A stretch of 43,499 bases of DNA from Campylobacteraceae bacterium (GCA_027024155.1 JALVTE010000035.1:1-43499); one strand, 5' to 3'; counted from the first letter of the stretch, positions 34,446 to 43,312 are shown. Made by a program: numbers and translations. Notes: generated from the letters alone by a model not told the origin.

Positions 34446-34473
34446 AGCTTTAAGCTTTAAGCTTTAAGCTTTT
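34446..34473. repeat. Four-unit AGCTTTA array overlapping the DedA stop
   Basis: AGCTTTA x3 followed by AGCTTTT. It covers the stop codon and the last codons of the DedA-type gene, like the array at the rsmI stop. Confidence 0.8.
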
Positions 34474-35052
34474 TGCTTTTTTATACCGTATGGCATAAAA
34501 AACAATCAGAATTGTAACTAAAATTAGCGTAATTATAGTTATTTCTTTGAGATACTTATGAATTAACTCTTGATTTGCTCCTAAAAAGTAGCCAAGCAGT
34601 GTAAGTACCAGCACCCAAATACCAGCACCTAATACTGTGTAAATAGTAAACTTCATCGCATTCATTTTTGCAAGACCTGCAGGAAACGAAATATATTGTC
34701 TGATACCAGGAATTAGCCTACCTGTAAAGGTAGAGATATGCCCATGCTTTTCAAAAAAGCTCTCTAATTTATCAACCTTCTCATGGCTCATAAGTTTAAG
34801 CAAAAATCTACGCCCATATTTAGAAGCTAAAATATAGTTAAACCAAGCCCCACTTAAACTGCCTAAAATACCTACAATAATTACTAAAGCTAAATTCATA
34901 TCGCCCTTATAAGCCAAATAACCTGCCGGTATCATCACAACTTCGCTAGGAAATGGAAAAAAACTACTCTCTAAAAACATTAAAGCAAATATCCCAATAT
35001 ACCCCATCGAGCCTATTGTTTGCACTAAATAATTAACGACTTCTTGTAACAT
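34450..35052 (-). CDS. DedA-family membrane protein
   Basis: The 200-residue protein has about five membrane helices and the DedA signatures [17 protein letters not shown] (about 31-47), [18 protein letters not shown] and [22 protein letters not shown] (about 112-133). DedA proteins support membrane homeostasis and flip undecaprenyl phosphate or phosphatidylethanolamine; which one applies is not clear. Its C-terminus (SLKLKA) is encoded by the heptamer array at 34446-34473. Proximity to uppP, which produces undecaprenyl phosphate, is functionally consistent. Confidence 0.93.
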   Translation of the reverse strand: MLQEVVNYLVQTIGSMGYIGIFALMFLESSFFPFPSEVVMIPAGYLAYKGDMNLALVIIVGILGSLSGAWFNYILASKYGRRFLLKLMSHEKVDKLESFFEKHGHISTFTGRLIPGIRQYISFPAGLAKMNAMKFTIYTVLGAGIWVLVLTLLGYFLGANQELIHKYLKEITIITLILVTILIVFYAIRYKKAKSLKLKA

Positions 35053-35113
35053 TAAATCTTCTCCGTAAAAGTTGTGATATTATAGCAAGTTATTTAAAAA
35101 ATATTTAGATAGA

Positions 35114-35965
35114 TTATATATTTAATATGTTTTTTAATTCTAAAATAGTTTTTTGTAAAATAGTTGGCTCTTTTACATCTATTTTTACAACTTTATATGT
35201 AACTTTATTTCCATTAACTGTAACTTTTATATAATTATAAAAGCCCATATTTTTGTAGTGCTTTAGCGGTGCACCCGCCCCGCCTGTTATAATAAATGGA
35301 GTCTTTTGCCATTTGCCTTTGTAGTAAAAGTGTATATGTGAACAAAAAAGCATTGTAACTCTGTATTTGTCAAATAAATCATTTAACTCTTTTGCTTTTT
35401 TAAGAGATTTAAAGCTATGTCCTTTTGCATATTTGCCTTTGCGTGGGTCGTAAAGTGGAACATGTGTAAATACAAATCTATTGGTATATTTTTGAGAAAT
35501 TTCTAACTGTTTTACAAGCCACTTTTTCTGTTTTTTAGTGATTTTTTTATCTGAGCTGTCAAGAATTATAAAATCACTATTGCCATACACAAAAGCAAAA
35601 TCTGTCTTGCCAAAAAACTTTTCGTAATTACTCTTACCATCATACCAAGGCAATTCGTGATTACCTATAATCGAAAGCATCGGTTTATTTGATGCTTGTA
35701 TTATTTTTAAATATTTTGCAAACTCTTTTTTGTAACCATCTTGAACCAAATCGCCATTATTGATAGCAAATGCAATGGTACTGTCGTTGTTTATGCGAGA
35801 AATAATCTTTTTTAATACATTATCACCGTCGCGATCGTCTCCCATAGTGGCGAATGAAAAATTAGCTTGATTTTTGTTGCTAAAATTAATTTTTTGAAGT
35901 ATCTCTTGATTATAAGGAGATGCAAAAGCGTAAATTGTGATAAAGAGTAGTAGTAACTTTTTCAT
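35114..35965 (-). CDS. Secreted calcineurin-like metallophosphoesterase
   Basis: The 283-residue protein has a signal peptide (MKKLLLLFITIYAFA) and calcineurin-type metal motifs: ATMGDDRDG (about 39-47), NNGDLVQDG (about 68-76), IIGNHE (about 99-104), FTHVPLYDPR (about 166-175) and SHIHFYY (about 208-214). It hydrolyses phosphoesters in the periplasm; substrate unknown. The purple-acid-phosphatase-like family is a possible relative. It precedes a 200-base space with the promoter of the FtsK gene on the other strand. Confidence 0.88.
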   Translation of the reverse strand: MKKLLLLFITIYAFASPYNQEILQKINFSNKNQANFSFATMGDDRDGDNVLKKIISRINNDSTIAFAINNGDLVQDGYKKEFAKYLKIIQASNKPMLSIIGNHELPWYDGKSNYEKFFGKTDFAFVYGNSDFIILDSSDKKITKKQKKWLVKQLEISQKYTNRFVFTHVPLYDPRKGKYAKGHSFKSLKKAKELNDLFDKYRVTMLFCSHIHFYYKGKWQKTPFIITGGAGAPLKHYKNMGFYNYIKVTVNGNKVTYKVVKIDVKEPTILQKTILELKNILNI

Positions 35966-36125
35966 ATAATTGCCTTTTTTAGTAACAATTATATGTATGA
36001 AAATGAAAACAAGATGAAAACTAAAAAAACCACTTCGGCAATAGTGCCTATATTGATTTTGGAGCTAAATTGCAAGTGCTTATTTTATATATTTTTATTT
36101 TCAAAAAACTTTATCTCTATTTCGC

Positions 36126-36131
36126 TATAAT
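36126..36131 (+). promoter_or_regulatory. Likely -10 of the FtsK-type cluster
   Basis: TATAAT lies 35 bases before the ATG at 36166 and is preceded by an A/T-rich run with no clear -35. It also sits in the 200-base divergent space between the phosphatase and the FtsK-type gene. Confidence 0.4.
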
Positions 36132-36165
36132 AAATGAAAGCAATAAAGAAAAGGGAAACTCTGAA

Positions 36166-37899
36166 ATGCCAATTAAAAACCAATCTTTCCCATGGGGAAT
36201 TTACATAGGCGACCTAACAGACAACATCGACAACATACCACTATGTTTAGATAGTAAACAGGGTGGTTTTTGTGTTCTATTTGATGATAGCAGTGAACAG
36301 ATAGCCAATAACTTTATAGAGAATATCGCACTAAAGCTTTTTGAAGTGTTACCTATTGGAGATATAGTTGTAGATATTTTTGATTTTTCACACAAAAAAA
36401 GATTTATGCACCTCTCTTCACTCCAAAAAGAGAAGCTTTATGATATTGCTTTTAATCAAAACTCGGCTACCAATAAATTTAACACTATAGAAGAGATAGC
36501 TCTAAACCGACATCATACTATTCTTGACTTTGCTACACCTACTATTTCAGATTATAATCAACAGAGTAAATTTAAAGAGCAGTATCATCTGCTTCTTATA
36601 AACTTAGACTCTTTTCCTGATGAGATGACTTCACAAAAGAGGGTCAAAAACTTTTTTGATTCGGCTTTTGAGGCAGGGTTTTATGCTATTGCTTTTGGAA
36701 ATCAAGAGGTATTGAAAAGTGAATCAAAAGCTACACAAGCCATTTTAAACCACTTTTCACATCTAAATATAGTAAACAAAAAGATAAAACTTAGTAAAGA
36801 GCTTTTTGCATTTACAAATTTAATAGAAAATTACGAGTTTGAATATGTCAATGATAACAAAGATAAAATCATTAAAAATCTATTAGCCAAGTTAGTAAAA
36901 GAGGATAACTCTAGTGGAGAAAAAGATTTTTTATCTGCTCCTATTGGTACTTCTAAAAATGGTAGAGATACCATCTATTTTACTATGGGAGATAAATCGG
37001 ATAATTATCATGCGTTTATTACAGGAGTTACAGGTTCAGGGAAGACCACACTTTTAAATAACATCATTACAAGTATTGCCCAGAAATATACCTCTGATGA
37101 GATTCAACTCTATCTTATGGATTACAAAGATGGTGTAGAGTTTCAACTCTTTAAAAATCATCCAAATTGTAAAAAGATATTTTTAGACAATGAAGATTTA
37201 GAAGCATCTATCTCTTTACTAGAGGAGTTTAGAGATACTATGAGAAGTCGTGCAACCATATTTAAACAGTATGAGGTTAATAACATAACAGCTTATAACA
37301 AACTCAACCCTCAAAAACCAATGCCAAGGATTGTGCTTATTATAGATGAGGTGCATAAGCTTTTTGTGGGAGATTATGGTTATGTAGAAAGATTTAGCTC
37401 TATCTTAAAACCTCTTATGCGTCAAGGTCGCTCTTATGGTGTGCATATTATATTTGCTACCCAATCTTTAGCAGGTACACAGATAGACCGTGAGTTAATG
37501 GGGCAGATAACACTTAGAGTATCATTTAAACTAACTGACCCTAGTGATAGTGAAACCATCTTTACCTATGGCAATACAGAGGCTCTAAATCTTGAAAAGT
37601 ATGAGCTGATTTATAATAACAATGCAGGAAACAAAAGAGATAATCTTCTTTGTAGGGCAAATCCTCCTTTAGATATAAAGAGTGTGATAGATGATGTGTT
37701 GTTTTTAAGAGAAGAGAGGTTGATTTTGAAACCTGTGATTGTGAAGAGTAAAGAGAAAAAAGAAGAAGAGGTTGTGGAAGTGAAAGAGAGAGCAAAATCT
37801 ACTTTTAAAAGTAAGTTTGGTACAAGTGCAGAAGATGATATGTTGGCTAAAATTGAGAAAGAGAGGGGAATAACTCCTAATTATGGAGGTGTGGAATGA
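36166..37899 (+). CDS. FtsK/SpoIIIE-type ATPase
   Basis: The 577-residue protein has a 280-residue N-terminal region without membrane helices and an FtsK/SpoIIIE ATPase domain: Walker A GVTGSGKTT (287-295), DYKDGVEFQ (about 319-327), Walker B IVLIIDE (389-395) and the sensor ATQSL (431-435), followed by DRELMGQITLRVSFK. The early PIGTSKNGRDTIYF segment is typical of EssC/FtsK-like proteins. The lack of membrane anchors separates it from cell-division FtsK. The ATG at 36166 was chosen over 36070 because AAGGGA precedes it. It overlaps the next gene by 4 bp. It probably drives transport or remodelling of DNA or protein for this cluster; the target is unknown. Confidence 0.85.
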   Translation: MPIKNQSFPWGIYIGDLTDNIDNIPLCLDSKQGGFCVLFDDSSEQIANNFIENIALKLFEVLPIGDIVVDIFDFSHKKRFMHLSSLQKEKLYDIAFNQNSATNKFNTIEEIALNRHHTILDFATPTISDYNQQSKFKEQYHLLLINLDSFPDEMTSQKRVKNFFDSAFEAGFYAIAFGNQEVLKSESKATQAILNHFSHLNIVNKKIKLSKELFAFTNLIENYEFEYVNDNKDKIIKNLLAKLVKEDNSSGEKDFLSAPIGTSKNGRDTIYFTMGDKSDNYHAFITGVTGSGKTTLLNNIITSIAQKYTSDEIQLYLMDYKDGVEFQLFKNHPNCKKIFLDNEDLEASISLLEEFRDTMRSRATIFKQYEVNNITAYNKLNPQKPMPRIVLIIDEVHKLFVGDYGYVERFSSILKPLMRQGRSYGVHIIFATQSLAGTQIDRELMGQITLRVSFKLTDPSDSETIFTYGNTEALNLEKYELIYNNNAGNKRDNLLCRANPPLDIKSVIDDVLFLREERLILKPVIVKSKEKKEEEVVEVKERAKSTFKSKFGTSAEDDMLAKIEKERGITPNYGGVE

Positions 37900-39893
37900 G
37901 TCAATCTCTTTTAAATATGAATTATCGTGAAACTTTAGATAATGTTGATAGTTATGAGGAGTATTTATCTAGCATTAAAGATACTTTAGATACTCAAGAA
38001 TGGAAAAAAGCTTTAAGTATAGATACTCAATATGCTTATAAAAATTATCTTTATAAATATTCTAATGGAGTTTATAAAGATAAAGCTCAAAAGAAAATAG
38101 ATTATTTTATTAAAATTGAAGCTAAAGAGGCTGATAAGAGAGCTTGGGAAAAGGCTAAGAAAAAGAACAGTAAAAAATCTTATGAAAAATATTTGATGAG
38201 TTATTATAATGGTATTTATAGTCATGAAGCTAAGAGAAAAGTAGATGAGTTTATTAGGTTAGAAAAAGAAGAGCATAGACTTGCAGTAGCTAAAGAGAAA
38301 GAAACTTGGGAACTTGTTTGCAGAAAAGATACTAAAGAAGATTATAAAAATTATTTAAAATTTTATCCTAATGGAATTTATTATAATGAAGCCAAAAAGA
38401 AAATTAAACACATAAAGTTTAATGAAGATGTCGAAGCTTGGTCAAAAGCATGTCTTAAAAATACATATACAGAATATATAAAATATTGTCAAAATTTTCC
38501 AAATGGTATTCAATTTGAAGAAGCTGAACGAAAAGCTACACTTTTATATAAAGAGCTTACTCCAAAAACCAATTATTCAGGACAAAGATTATTTACTTTT
38601 CAAAAAAATGGTAAGTATGGTGTAGTTGATATAACTGATAAAATTATTTTAAAAGCACAATATAATCAAATAGAATTTATTGGAAATAGATATATCTTAG
38701 TTCATTCAGACGGATATAAACAAGGATTATATAGCACAAGTGGAAAAGAGATAATTGCCTTAGGTGATTATGATTTAAGAGTAGATGGTGATGGATATAA
38801 AACTGAAATTGAAAAAGAAGATAATCCACATGATTATTATACATTTGCTACTATTTCTTATAATAAACAATGGATTGACAATTCAAGTTTTATGAAAATG
38901 TTTGATTCTTCAGTGATTAAAATAATAGATATAAAAAATGATACATTTGGTTATATCTATAAAAATAATGATGAATTAATTCTAGAACCTATATATAAAA
39001 ATATTGAATTAATTAAGAGTGGAGTAGGAATTATACGGACTAGAAATGATAAATATGGCTTAATTAATAAACAATATAGAATAATTTTAGAACCTAAATA
39101 TGATTTAATTATAACTCACAACCCTTATGATATATTTATTGTGAGTATATTTGACAATAAAGATAATTCTATTAGTGGACTTGTTAATTTGAAGGGAGAA
39201 ATAGTTATTCCTTGTATTTTTGATTGGATTGAAACATTAGATAATGGTTGTTTTATAGCCCATAAGAATGAGAAAGGTAACATTTTAATAAACTCTTATG
39301 GAGAAAAAATCACCAACTATTATACTCACATAACTTACTTAAAAAAAGAGAAAATATTTTTAATCGAGGATAATGATAAGTTTGGTTTCACCAATACCAA
39401 AGGGAAAATAACTATTGAACCAGAACTTGATGAAGTGTATAGTGGTAATTTTAGTTCATATGGACACAAACCCAATGATACAAGCCATAAATATCTTTTT
39501 TTTAATGATATAGAAGAACCAATAAAAGTAAAAAAAGACAATAAGTATGGTTTTATCGACAAAAGAGGGAGTTATCTCTTATATCCAAAATATAACTATA
39601 TTAGTTATCAAGAATATATATCTAAAAATGTATATTTATATCTAATTGCAGAGGATTCAAATGGATATAAAAAAGGATTTCTTATATATAATAATGGTAA
39701 AACGACTACAGTATTTAGTAAAACTATAGACATAACATATATTAATTTATTAAATAAAAATTTAATAGAGTTTAGTGATACTGCATTTGGAAGAGGTATT
39801 AGTACAATAGATGGAAAGATATTATTAGAATCTACAAATCCTATATCCTATAAATTTAAAAAGAATAAAATTATTGAAGAGTATAAAAAATGA
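37896..39893 (+). CDS. WG-repeat protein with N-terminal helical repeats
   Basis: The 665-residue protein has two repeat regions. Residues about 33-215 hold four helical units of roughly 45 residues, with consensus W-x2-A-x6-Y-x2-Y, then PNG/YNG-Y-x2-EA. Residues about 230-640 hold at least six WG (KWG)-type units (NGKYGVVDITDKIILKAQY, DKYGLINKQYRIILEPKY, DKFGFTNTKGKITIEPEL, NKYGFIDKRGSYLLYPKY). These probably form a beta-rich, solenoid-like binding surface. It has no signal peptide or membrane helix. WG-repeat proteins are widespread and mostly of unknown role. It overlaps its neighbours by 4 bp on each side (ATGA), so translation is coupled to the FtsK-type and next genes. Confidence 0.8.
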   Translation: MSQSLLNMNYRETLDNVDSYEEYLSSIKDTLDTQEWKKALSIDTQYAYKNYLYKYSNGVYKDKAQKKIDYFIKIEAKEADKRAWEKAKKKNSKKSYEKYLMSYYNGIYSHEAKRKVDEFIRLEKEEHRLAVAKEKETWELVCRKDTKEDYKNYLKFYPNGIYYNEAKKKIKHIKFNEDVEAWSKACLKNTYTEYIKYCQNFPNGIQFEEAERKATLLYKELTPKTNYSGQRLFTFQKNGKYGVVDITDKIILKAQYNQIEFIGNRYILVHSDGYKQGLYSTSGKEIIALGDYDLRVDGDGYKTEIEKEDNPHDYYTFATISYNKQWIDNSSFMKMFDSSVIKIIDIKNDTFGYIYKNNDELILEPIYKNIELIKSGVGIIRTRNDKYGLINKQYRIILEPKYDLIITHNPYDIFIVSIFDNKDNSISGLVNLKGEIVIPCIFDWIETLDNGCFIAHKNEKGNILINSYGEKITNYYTHITYLKKEKIFLIEDNDKFGFTNTKGKITIEPELDEVYSGNFSSYGHKPNDTSHKYLFFNDIEEPIKVKKDNKYGFIDKRGSYLLYPKYNYISYQEYISKNVYLYLIAEDSNGYKKGFLIYNNGKTTTVFSKTIDITYINLLNKNLIEFSDTAFGRGISTIDGKILLESTNPISYKFKKNKIIEEYKK

Positions 39894-40219
39894 CAAAGCA
39901 AAAACTATTTGGCAAACTAAAAAACAAAGGTATTTTTTGGTCATACTCCCAAGATTTAACTTATGAAAAAGCAGGAGACAAGCTCTTTTTAGAGTACCTT
40001 TTAAAATATGGAGATTTTGATGATTTGATAGTAGCTTTTAAATTATATCCAAAAGAAGAGATAAAATCTGTATGGGAAGAGAGATTAAAAGATGATAAGA
40101 GGTTTATAAAATTAAACCTTATGTTGGCAAGACTCTTTTTTGGTATGAATGTTGAGAGTAGTTATTTTAAGGAGATAAAAAGTGCAAGATTTGAAAAACT
40201 TAAAATGTTTGCTTCCTAA
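39890..40219 (+). CDS. Small protein preceding an AbiEii toxin, DUF6922-like antitoxin candidate
   Basis: The 109-residue protein starts MTKQKLFGKLKNKGIFWSYS and is mostly helical, with FKLYPKEEIKSVWEERLKDD and a Leu/Phe-rich end. The layout (a protein of about 100 residues just before an AbiEii gene, beginning with FWSYS-type residues) is that of the DUF6922 family, which pairs with AbiEii toxins; the assignment is from memory of the pattern. It overlaps the preceding gene by 4 bp and the AbiEii gene by 38 bp. Confidence 0.6.
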   Translation: MTKQKLFGKLKNKGIFWSYSQDLTYEKAGDKLFLEYLLKYGDFDDLIVAFKLYPKEEIKSVWEERLKDDKRFIKLNLMLARLFFGMNVESSYFKEIKSARFEKLKMFAS

Positions 40220-40817
40220 AACAGAGACTCTGCTTTTAAAGATGGTACAGGAGTGTGGCTTTCTTGAAAAGTATGTGCTTGTTGGTGGTTCTGCATTGGC
40301 TCTTTATGTTTGTCATAGAAAGAGTGAAGATTTAGACTTTTTTACTTATGATGATAGTTTTGATAAAAAAGAGATTTTTGAGTATATTCAAGGTTTTGAA
40401 AATAAAGAGGTGCTTCATCAGAGTGATGAACAGATAGATGTCTTACTTAATGGTGTAAAAGTTACTTTTTTTAATGCAAAGTGGAAGTTTTTGAAACCTC
40501 AGAAAGTAGAAAAGTTTAACCTTGCTTCTCTTGAATCTATCTCTGCAATGAAAGTAAATGTAATGTTTTTAAGAGCTAAATATCGTGACTATTATGATTT
40601 ATATTTTTTAGTCAAAGAGGGTATGAGCTTAAAAGAGATTTTTGAACATAGTCAAAATATTGTAGAGGGGATTAATTTTAAACTTTTTGCTATTGCTTTG
40701 CTCTATATTGATGATATTGAAGATGACAATATAGAGTATCTTGAACCGATAGATAGAATATCAAAAGAGAAGATACGAGACTTTTTTGAAGCTAGATTAA
40801 ATAAGATGGTGGTATAA
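40182..40817 (+). CDS. AbiEii/AbiGii-type nucleotidyltransferase
   Basis: The 211-residue protein has the nucleotidyltransferase signature VGGSALALY (about 34-42) followed by RKSEDLDFFTYD, giving the G-S and D-x-D metal-binding residues, and a later conserved KVNVMFLRAKYRDYYDLYFLV. AbiEii toxins of type IV toxin-antitoxin and abortive infection systems carry this domain and modify tRNA. The start is GTG, with AAGGAG at a good distance, inside the upstream gene. It is placed within a tightly packed cluster, so it may act as a module of a larger system rather than alone. Confidence 0.8.
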   Translation: MQDLKNLKCLLPKTETLLLKMVQECGFLEKYVLVGGSALALYVCHRKSEDLDFFTYDDSFDKKEIFEYIQGFENKEVLHQSDEQIDVLLNGVKVTFFNAKWKFLKPQKVEKFNLASLESISAMKVNVMFLRAKYRDYYDLYFLVKEGMSLKEIFEHSQNIVEGINFKLFAIALLYIDDIEDDNIEYLEPIDRISKEKIRDFFEARLNKMVV

Positions 40818-40819
40818 AG

Positions 40820-41362
40820 ATGGCTGATATATTTAAAATTTATAGTGGAGACTACTCAAAAGAGGGTTATGACCAAGGCATAGAAGATAGAAAAGCAAAT
40901 GAGCCTAAAAACAAGTTTAAGTTTTTTAAAGCGGTTCACCCAATAAATTATATTTGGGCTTTTAATAATGCTTTTGATAGCTTTAATAAGAACTATGATA
41001 AAGGTTATCTTGATGGTCAAAGAGTTGAACACAATATCTATAGTTCGTCAAATCAAACAAAAGGAGCAAGTGTGCAAAAAGACAACTATGAAAACCATAT
41101 ACGAATGCTAAATAATTTTCAAGAAAAATTATTAGAACTTAAACGAAAAATACAAGAGATAAGAGAGCAGTATAAAAAGCAGATTGATGTAATGGAGAGT
41201 GCAGGTTTTGTGGAGAATATTATTGAACCTTTGAGAAGTAAGTATCAAATCTTTTCATCTAAAATAGATGATATAGATAGACAACTAGCACAACATGACC
41301 AAAAAATAGAGATGCAAACAGAAGCTTTAAATACTCTTAGAGCAATAGCAAGGAGCAACTAA
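40820..41362 (+). CDS. Coiled-coil protein with helical-hairpin C-terminal half
   Basis: The 180-residue protein has an N-terminal part (1-75) rich in Tyr/Asp/Lys/Asn (YDQGIEDRKANEPKNKFKFF) with a second similar segment (YDKGYLDGQR), then a long coiled coil (about 88-175) broken at GFVENI. The second half has the pattern Y-x4-hD-x3-x2-G-(F/Y)-(V/M)-x2-hh that also occurs in the next gene product. It shares no recognised domain beyond that. It overlaps the next gene by one base (TAATG). Confidence 0.6.
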   Translation: MADIFKIYSGDYSKEGYDQGIEDRKANEPKNKFKFFKAVHPINYIWAFNNAFDSFNKNYDKGYLDGQRVEHNIYSSSNQTKGASVQKDNYENHIRMLNNFQEKLLELKRKIQEIREQYKKQIDVMESAGFVENIIEPLRSKYQIFSSKIDDIDRQLAQHDQKIEMQTEALNTLRAIARSN

Positions 41363-41667
41363 TGGAGAATAATGATAGATTACAAAGTTTGGCAAATCAG
41401 TTAGGTTGGTGTAGAACTACTAAAGATTATCTTATTGAATTAAATGGAAAACTACACTCTGTGGCTACAAACTATCAAAATACTTTAGACGAACTTAGAA
41501 ACAGAGGGTACATGGCTGATCTGCTACCCCAAATAGAAGAGATGAATAGAGAGTTTCAGGAGATGAGCAGTGATTTGGTAGGGCATATAGAAAGAGAGCA
41601 TTTAGCTTATATTGATAAACAGAGTGTAGGGATTCGTGGAGCTTTAGAGAAGATTATGGGGAGTTGA
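41362..41667 (+). CDS. Small two-helix protein resembling ESAT-6/WXG100 hairpins
   Basis: The 101-residue protein is all-helical: helix 1 (about 5-45), a turn at RNRGYMADLL (about 47-56), helix 2 (about 57-95). Length and hairpin shape match WXG100 proteins, but the W-x-G turn is replaced by R-G-Y-M. It is colinear with the second half of the preceding protein. An FtsK-type ATPase in the same cluster is reminiscent of the EssC-WXG100 partnership in type VII secretion, but no membrane components are present, so a secretion role is speculative. Confidence 0.55.
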   Translation: MENNDRLQSLANQLGWCRTTKDYLIELNGKLHSVATNYQNTLDELRNRGYMADLLPQIEEMNREFQEMSSDLVGHIEREHLAYIDKQSVGIRGALEKIMGS

Positions 41668-41944
41668 AAAAATAAGAGAAATAAGTATTGTGCGATGAGC
41701 TTTCATTTTCGTATGTTGTAATCGAAGTGATAATTTAAGGTAACAAGGATAGATAAACTGGGAAGACGACACATACCTTTACAAAGGTTTTAGCAATTTA
41801 GATATAGAAGAGAGGGTAGAAATTTATAACGCGGTACTGTTTATACTTAGATAGATTGTAAAAATATAGTAAATTTCACCTAATCATAATTATCGTTTTG
41901 ATATTATAATAATCTAAAAACTATTAAATATCAAAAGGTTAAAT
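41668..41944 (+). other. Gap holding a degenerate gene fragment
   Basis: This 277-base gap has no intact gene. From 41756 to 41851 the plus strand encodes 32 protein-like codons (NWEDDTYLYKGFSNLDIEER at the start, then VEIYNAVLF) without a start codon, between stops at 41750 and 41852. It looks like the remains of a gene, family not recognised. A TATAAT-type -10 (41914) and AAAAGG before 41945 are likely the start signals of the next gene. Confidence 0.35.
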
Positions 41945-43312
41945 ATGTTCGTCAATCGTCAAAAAGAGTTAAAAATATTAGAAGAGGAGTATACAAATCT
42001 TGGTTTTAGATTTACTGTACTCTATGGACGACGACGAGTAGGTAAAACGACTCTCATAAAAGAGTATATTTCCTCTAAACCATACATTTATTTTTTAGTA
42101 ACACTTGAAGCACTACCTATTGTATTACGGCGTTTTCAAAATTTAGTAGTTGATTTTTTAGAAGATGAGTTTCTAAGAGAGATTGAGTTAAAGAGTTTTG
42201 AACAGATTTTTTCCTATTTAGCCAAACAGAACCTCCCTAAAAAAGTGGTGGTGGTGATTGATGAGTTTCAATATCTTGGAAAGCTTGATAAATCTATCCC
42301 CTCTCAGTTTCAATATATTGTCGATGAGATACTCAAAAGTAAAAATATCCATTTGCTACTTTGTGGCTCTATCATCTCTATGATGTATGAACAGACACTC
42401 TCTTACAGTTCGCCTCTTTATGGACGGCGAACGAGTGGTATTAAACTTGATGCTTTGAGTTTTGAGTATTTAGGGGCTTTTTTTCCTACTAAAAATGAGA
42501 TTGAGCTTATTGAACTCTATGCTGTTTTGTATGGTGTGCCTAAGTATCTGGAGTTGTTTAAAGATAGTGGTGATATTTTTGAAGCTATAGAGAGAAATAT
42601 TTTAGATAAAAATGCTTTTCTCTATGAAGAGCCTAGATTTATTTTGCAAAATGAGGTCAATGAACCGATGACCTACTTTACCATTTTAGAGACTATCGCC
42701 AATGGAGAGCATAAGTTAGGCAATATTGCAGGAAAGTTAAATAAAAATGTTCAAAATATCACTTCCTTTATAAGTAAACTAATTGAGTTAGAGCTTATCT
42801 ATAAAGAGGTTCCTGTTACTGAAAAGCTTCCAAACAAAAGCAAAAAGGGACTCTACTTTATCAAAGATAACTTTTTTAGATTTTGGTTCTCTTATGTTCT
42901 GCCTTATAGAAGTCAGTTAGAGTTGGGCAATACCAACTATGCTATGGTTAAAATAAAAGAGAACTTTTCAGGCTTTGTTGCAAAGGTTTATGAAGATTTA
43001 TCGGTAGAGTATGTACTTAAAAACTATCCTCTTTTAAAGGCAGGTCGTTGGTGGAGCAAAGATGAAGAGATAGATGTGGTAGGAGTAAGTGAAGAGTTTC
43101 TCTTGGTGGGTGAGTGCAAATACTCAAATAAAAAAGTAGGCGTAGATATACTTGAAAGTTTAGAGAGAAAAAGTAAGAAGATAGAGTTAAAGCTACCTAT
43201 TAAGCACTATCTTCTTTTTTCTAAGAGTGGGTTTACTAACTATTTATTAGAAGTTGAGAAAGATAGAGATGATGTTGTTTTGGTAAGTGCCTTAGCACCT
43301 GTCTATAAATAA
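41945..43312 (+). CDS. AAA-type ATPase with DUF234-like C-terminal nuclease-like domain
   Basis: The 455-residue protein starts MFVNRQKELKILEEEY and has Walker A LYGRRRVGKTTLI (about 27-39), Walker B VVVVIDEFQYL (about 101-111) and a winged-helix-like region (about 230-290). The C-terminal part (about 310-455) contains EIDVVGVSEEFLLVGECKYS, a PD-(D/E)XK-like core (E-I-D-V and E-C-K). This is the ATPase_2/DUF234 family of bacteria and archaea, linked with mobile elements; its function is unknown. AAAAGG precedes the ATG. It may be part of the accessory block or a separate insertion. Confidence 0.85.
   Translation: MFVNRQKELKILEEEYTNLGFRFTVLYGRRRVGKTTLIKEYISSKPYIYFLVTLEALPIVLRRFQNLVVDFLEDEFLREIELKSFEQIFSYLAKQNLPKKVVVVIDEFQYLGKLDKSIPSQFQYIVDEILKSKNIHLLLCGSIISMMYEQTLSYSSPLYGRRTSGIKLDALSFEYLGAFFPTKNEIELIELYAVLYGVPKYLELFKDSGDIFEAIERNILDKNAFLYEEPRFILQNEVNEPMTYFTILETIANGEHKLGNIAGKLNKNVQNITSFISKLIELELIYKEVPVTEKLPNKSKKGLYFIKDNFFRFWFSYVLPYRSQLELGNTNYAMVKIKENFSGFVAKVYEDLSVEYVLKNYPLLKAGRWWSKDEEIDVVGVSEEFLLVGECKYSNKKVGVDILESLERKSKKIELKLPIKHYLLFSKSGFTNYLLEVEKDRDDVVLVSALAPVYK

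Noticed and set aside
36166-41667. Complete type VII secretion system
   Set aside because: The FtsK-type ATPase has no membrane helices, and no EccB/EccD/EssA-like membrane parts or mycosin are present; the WXG motif is absent from the small hairpin protein.
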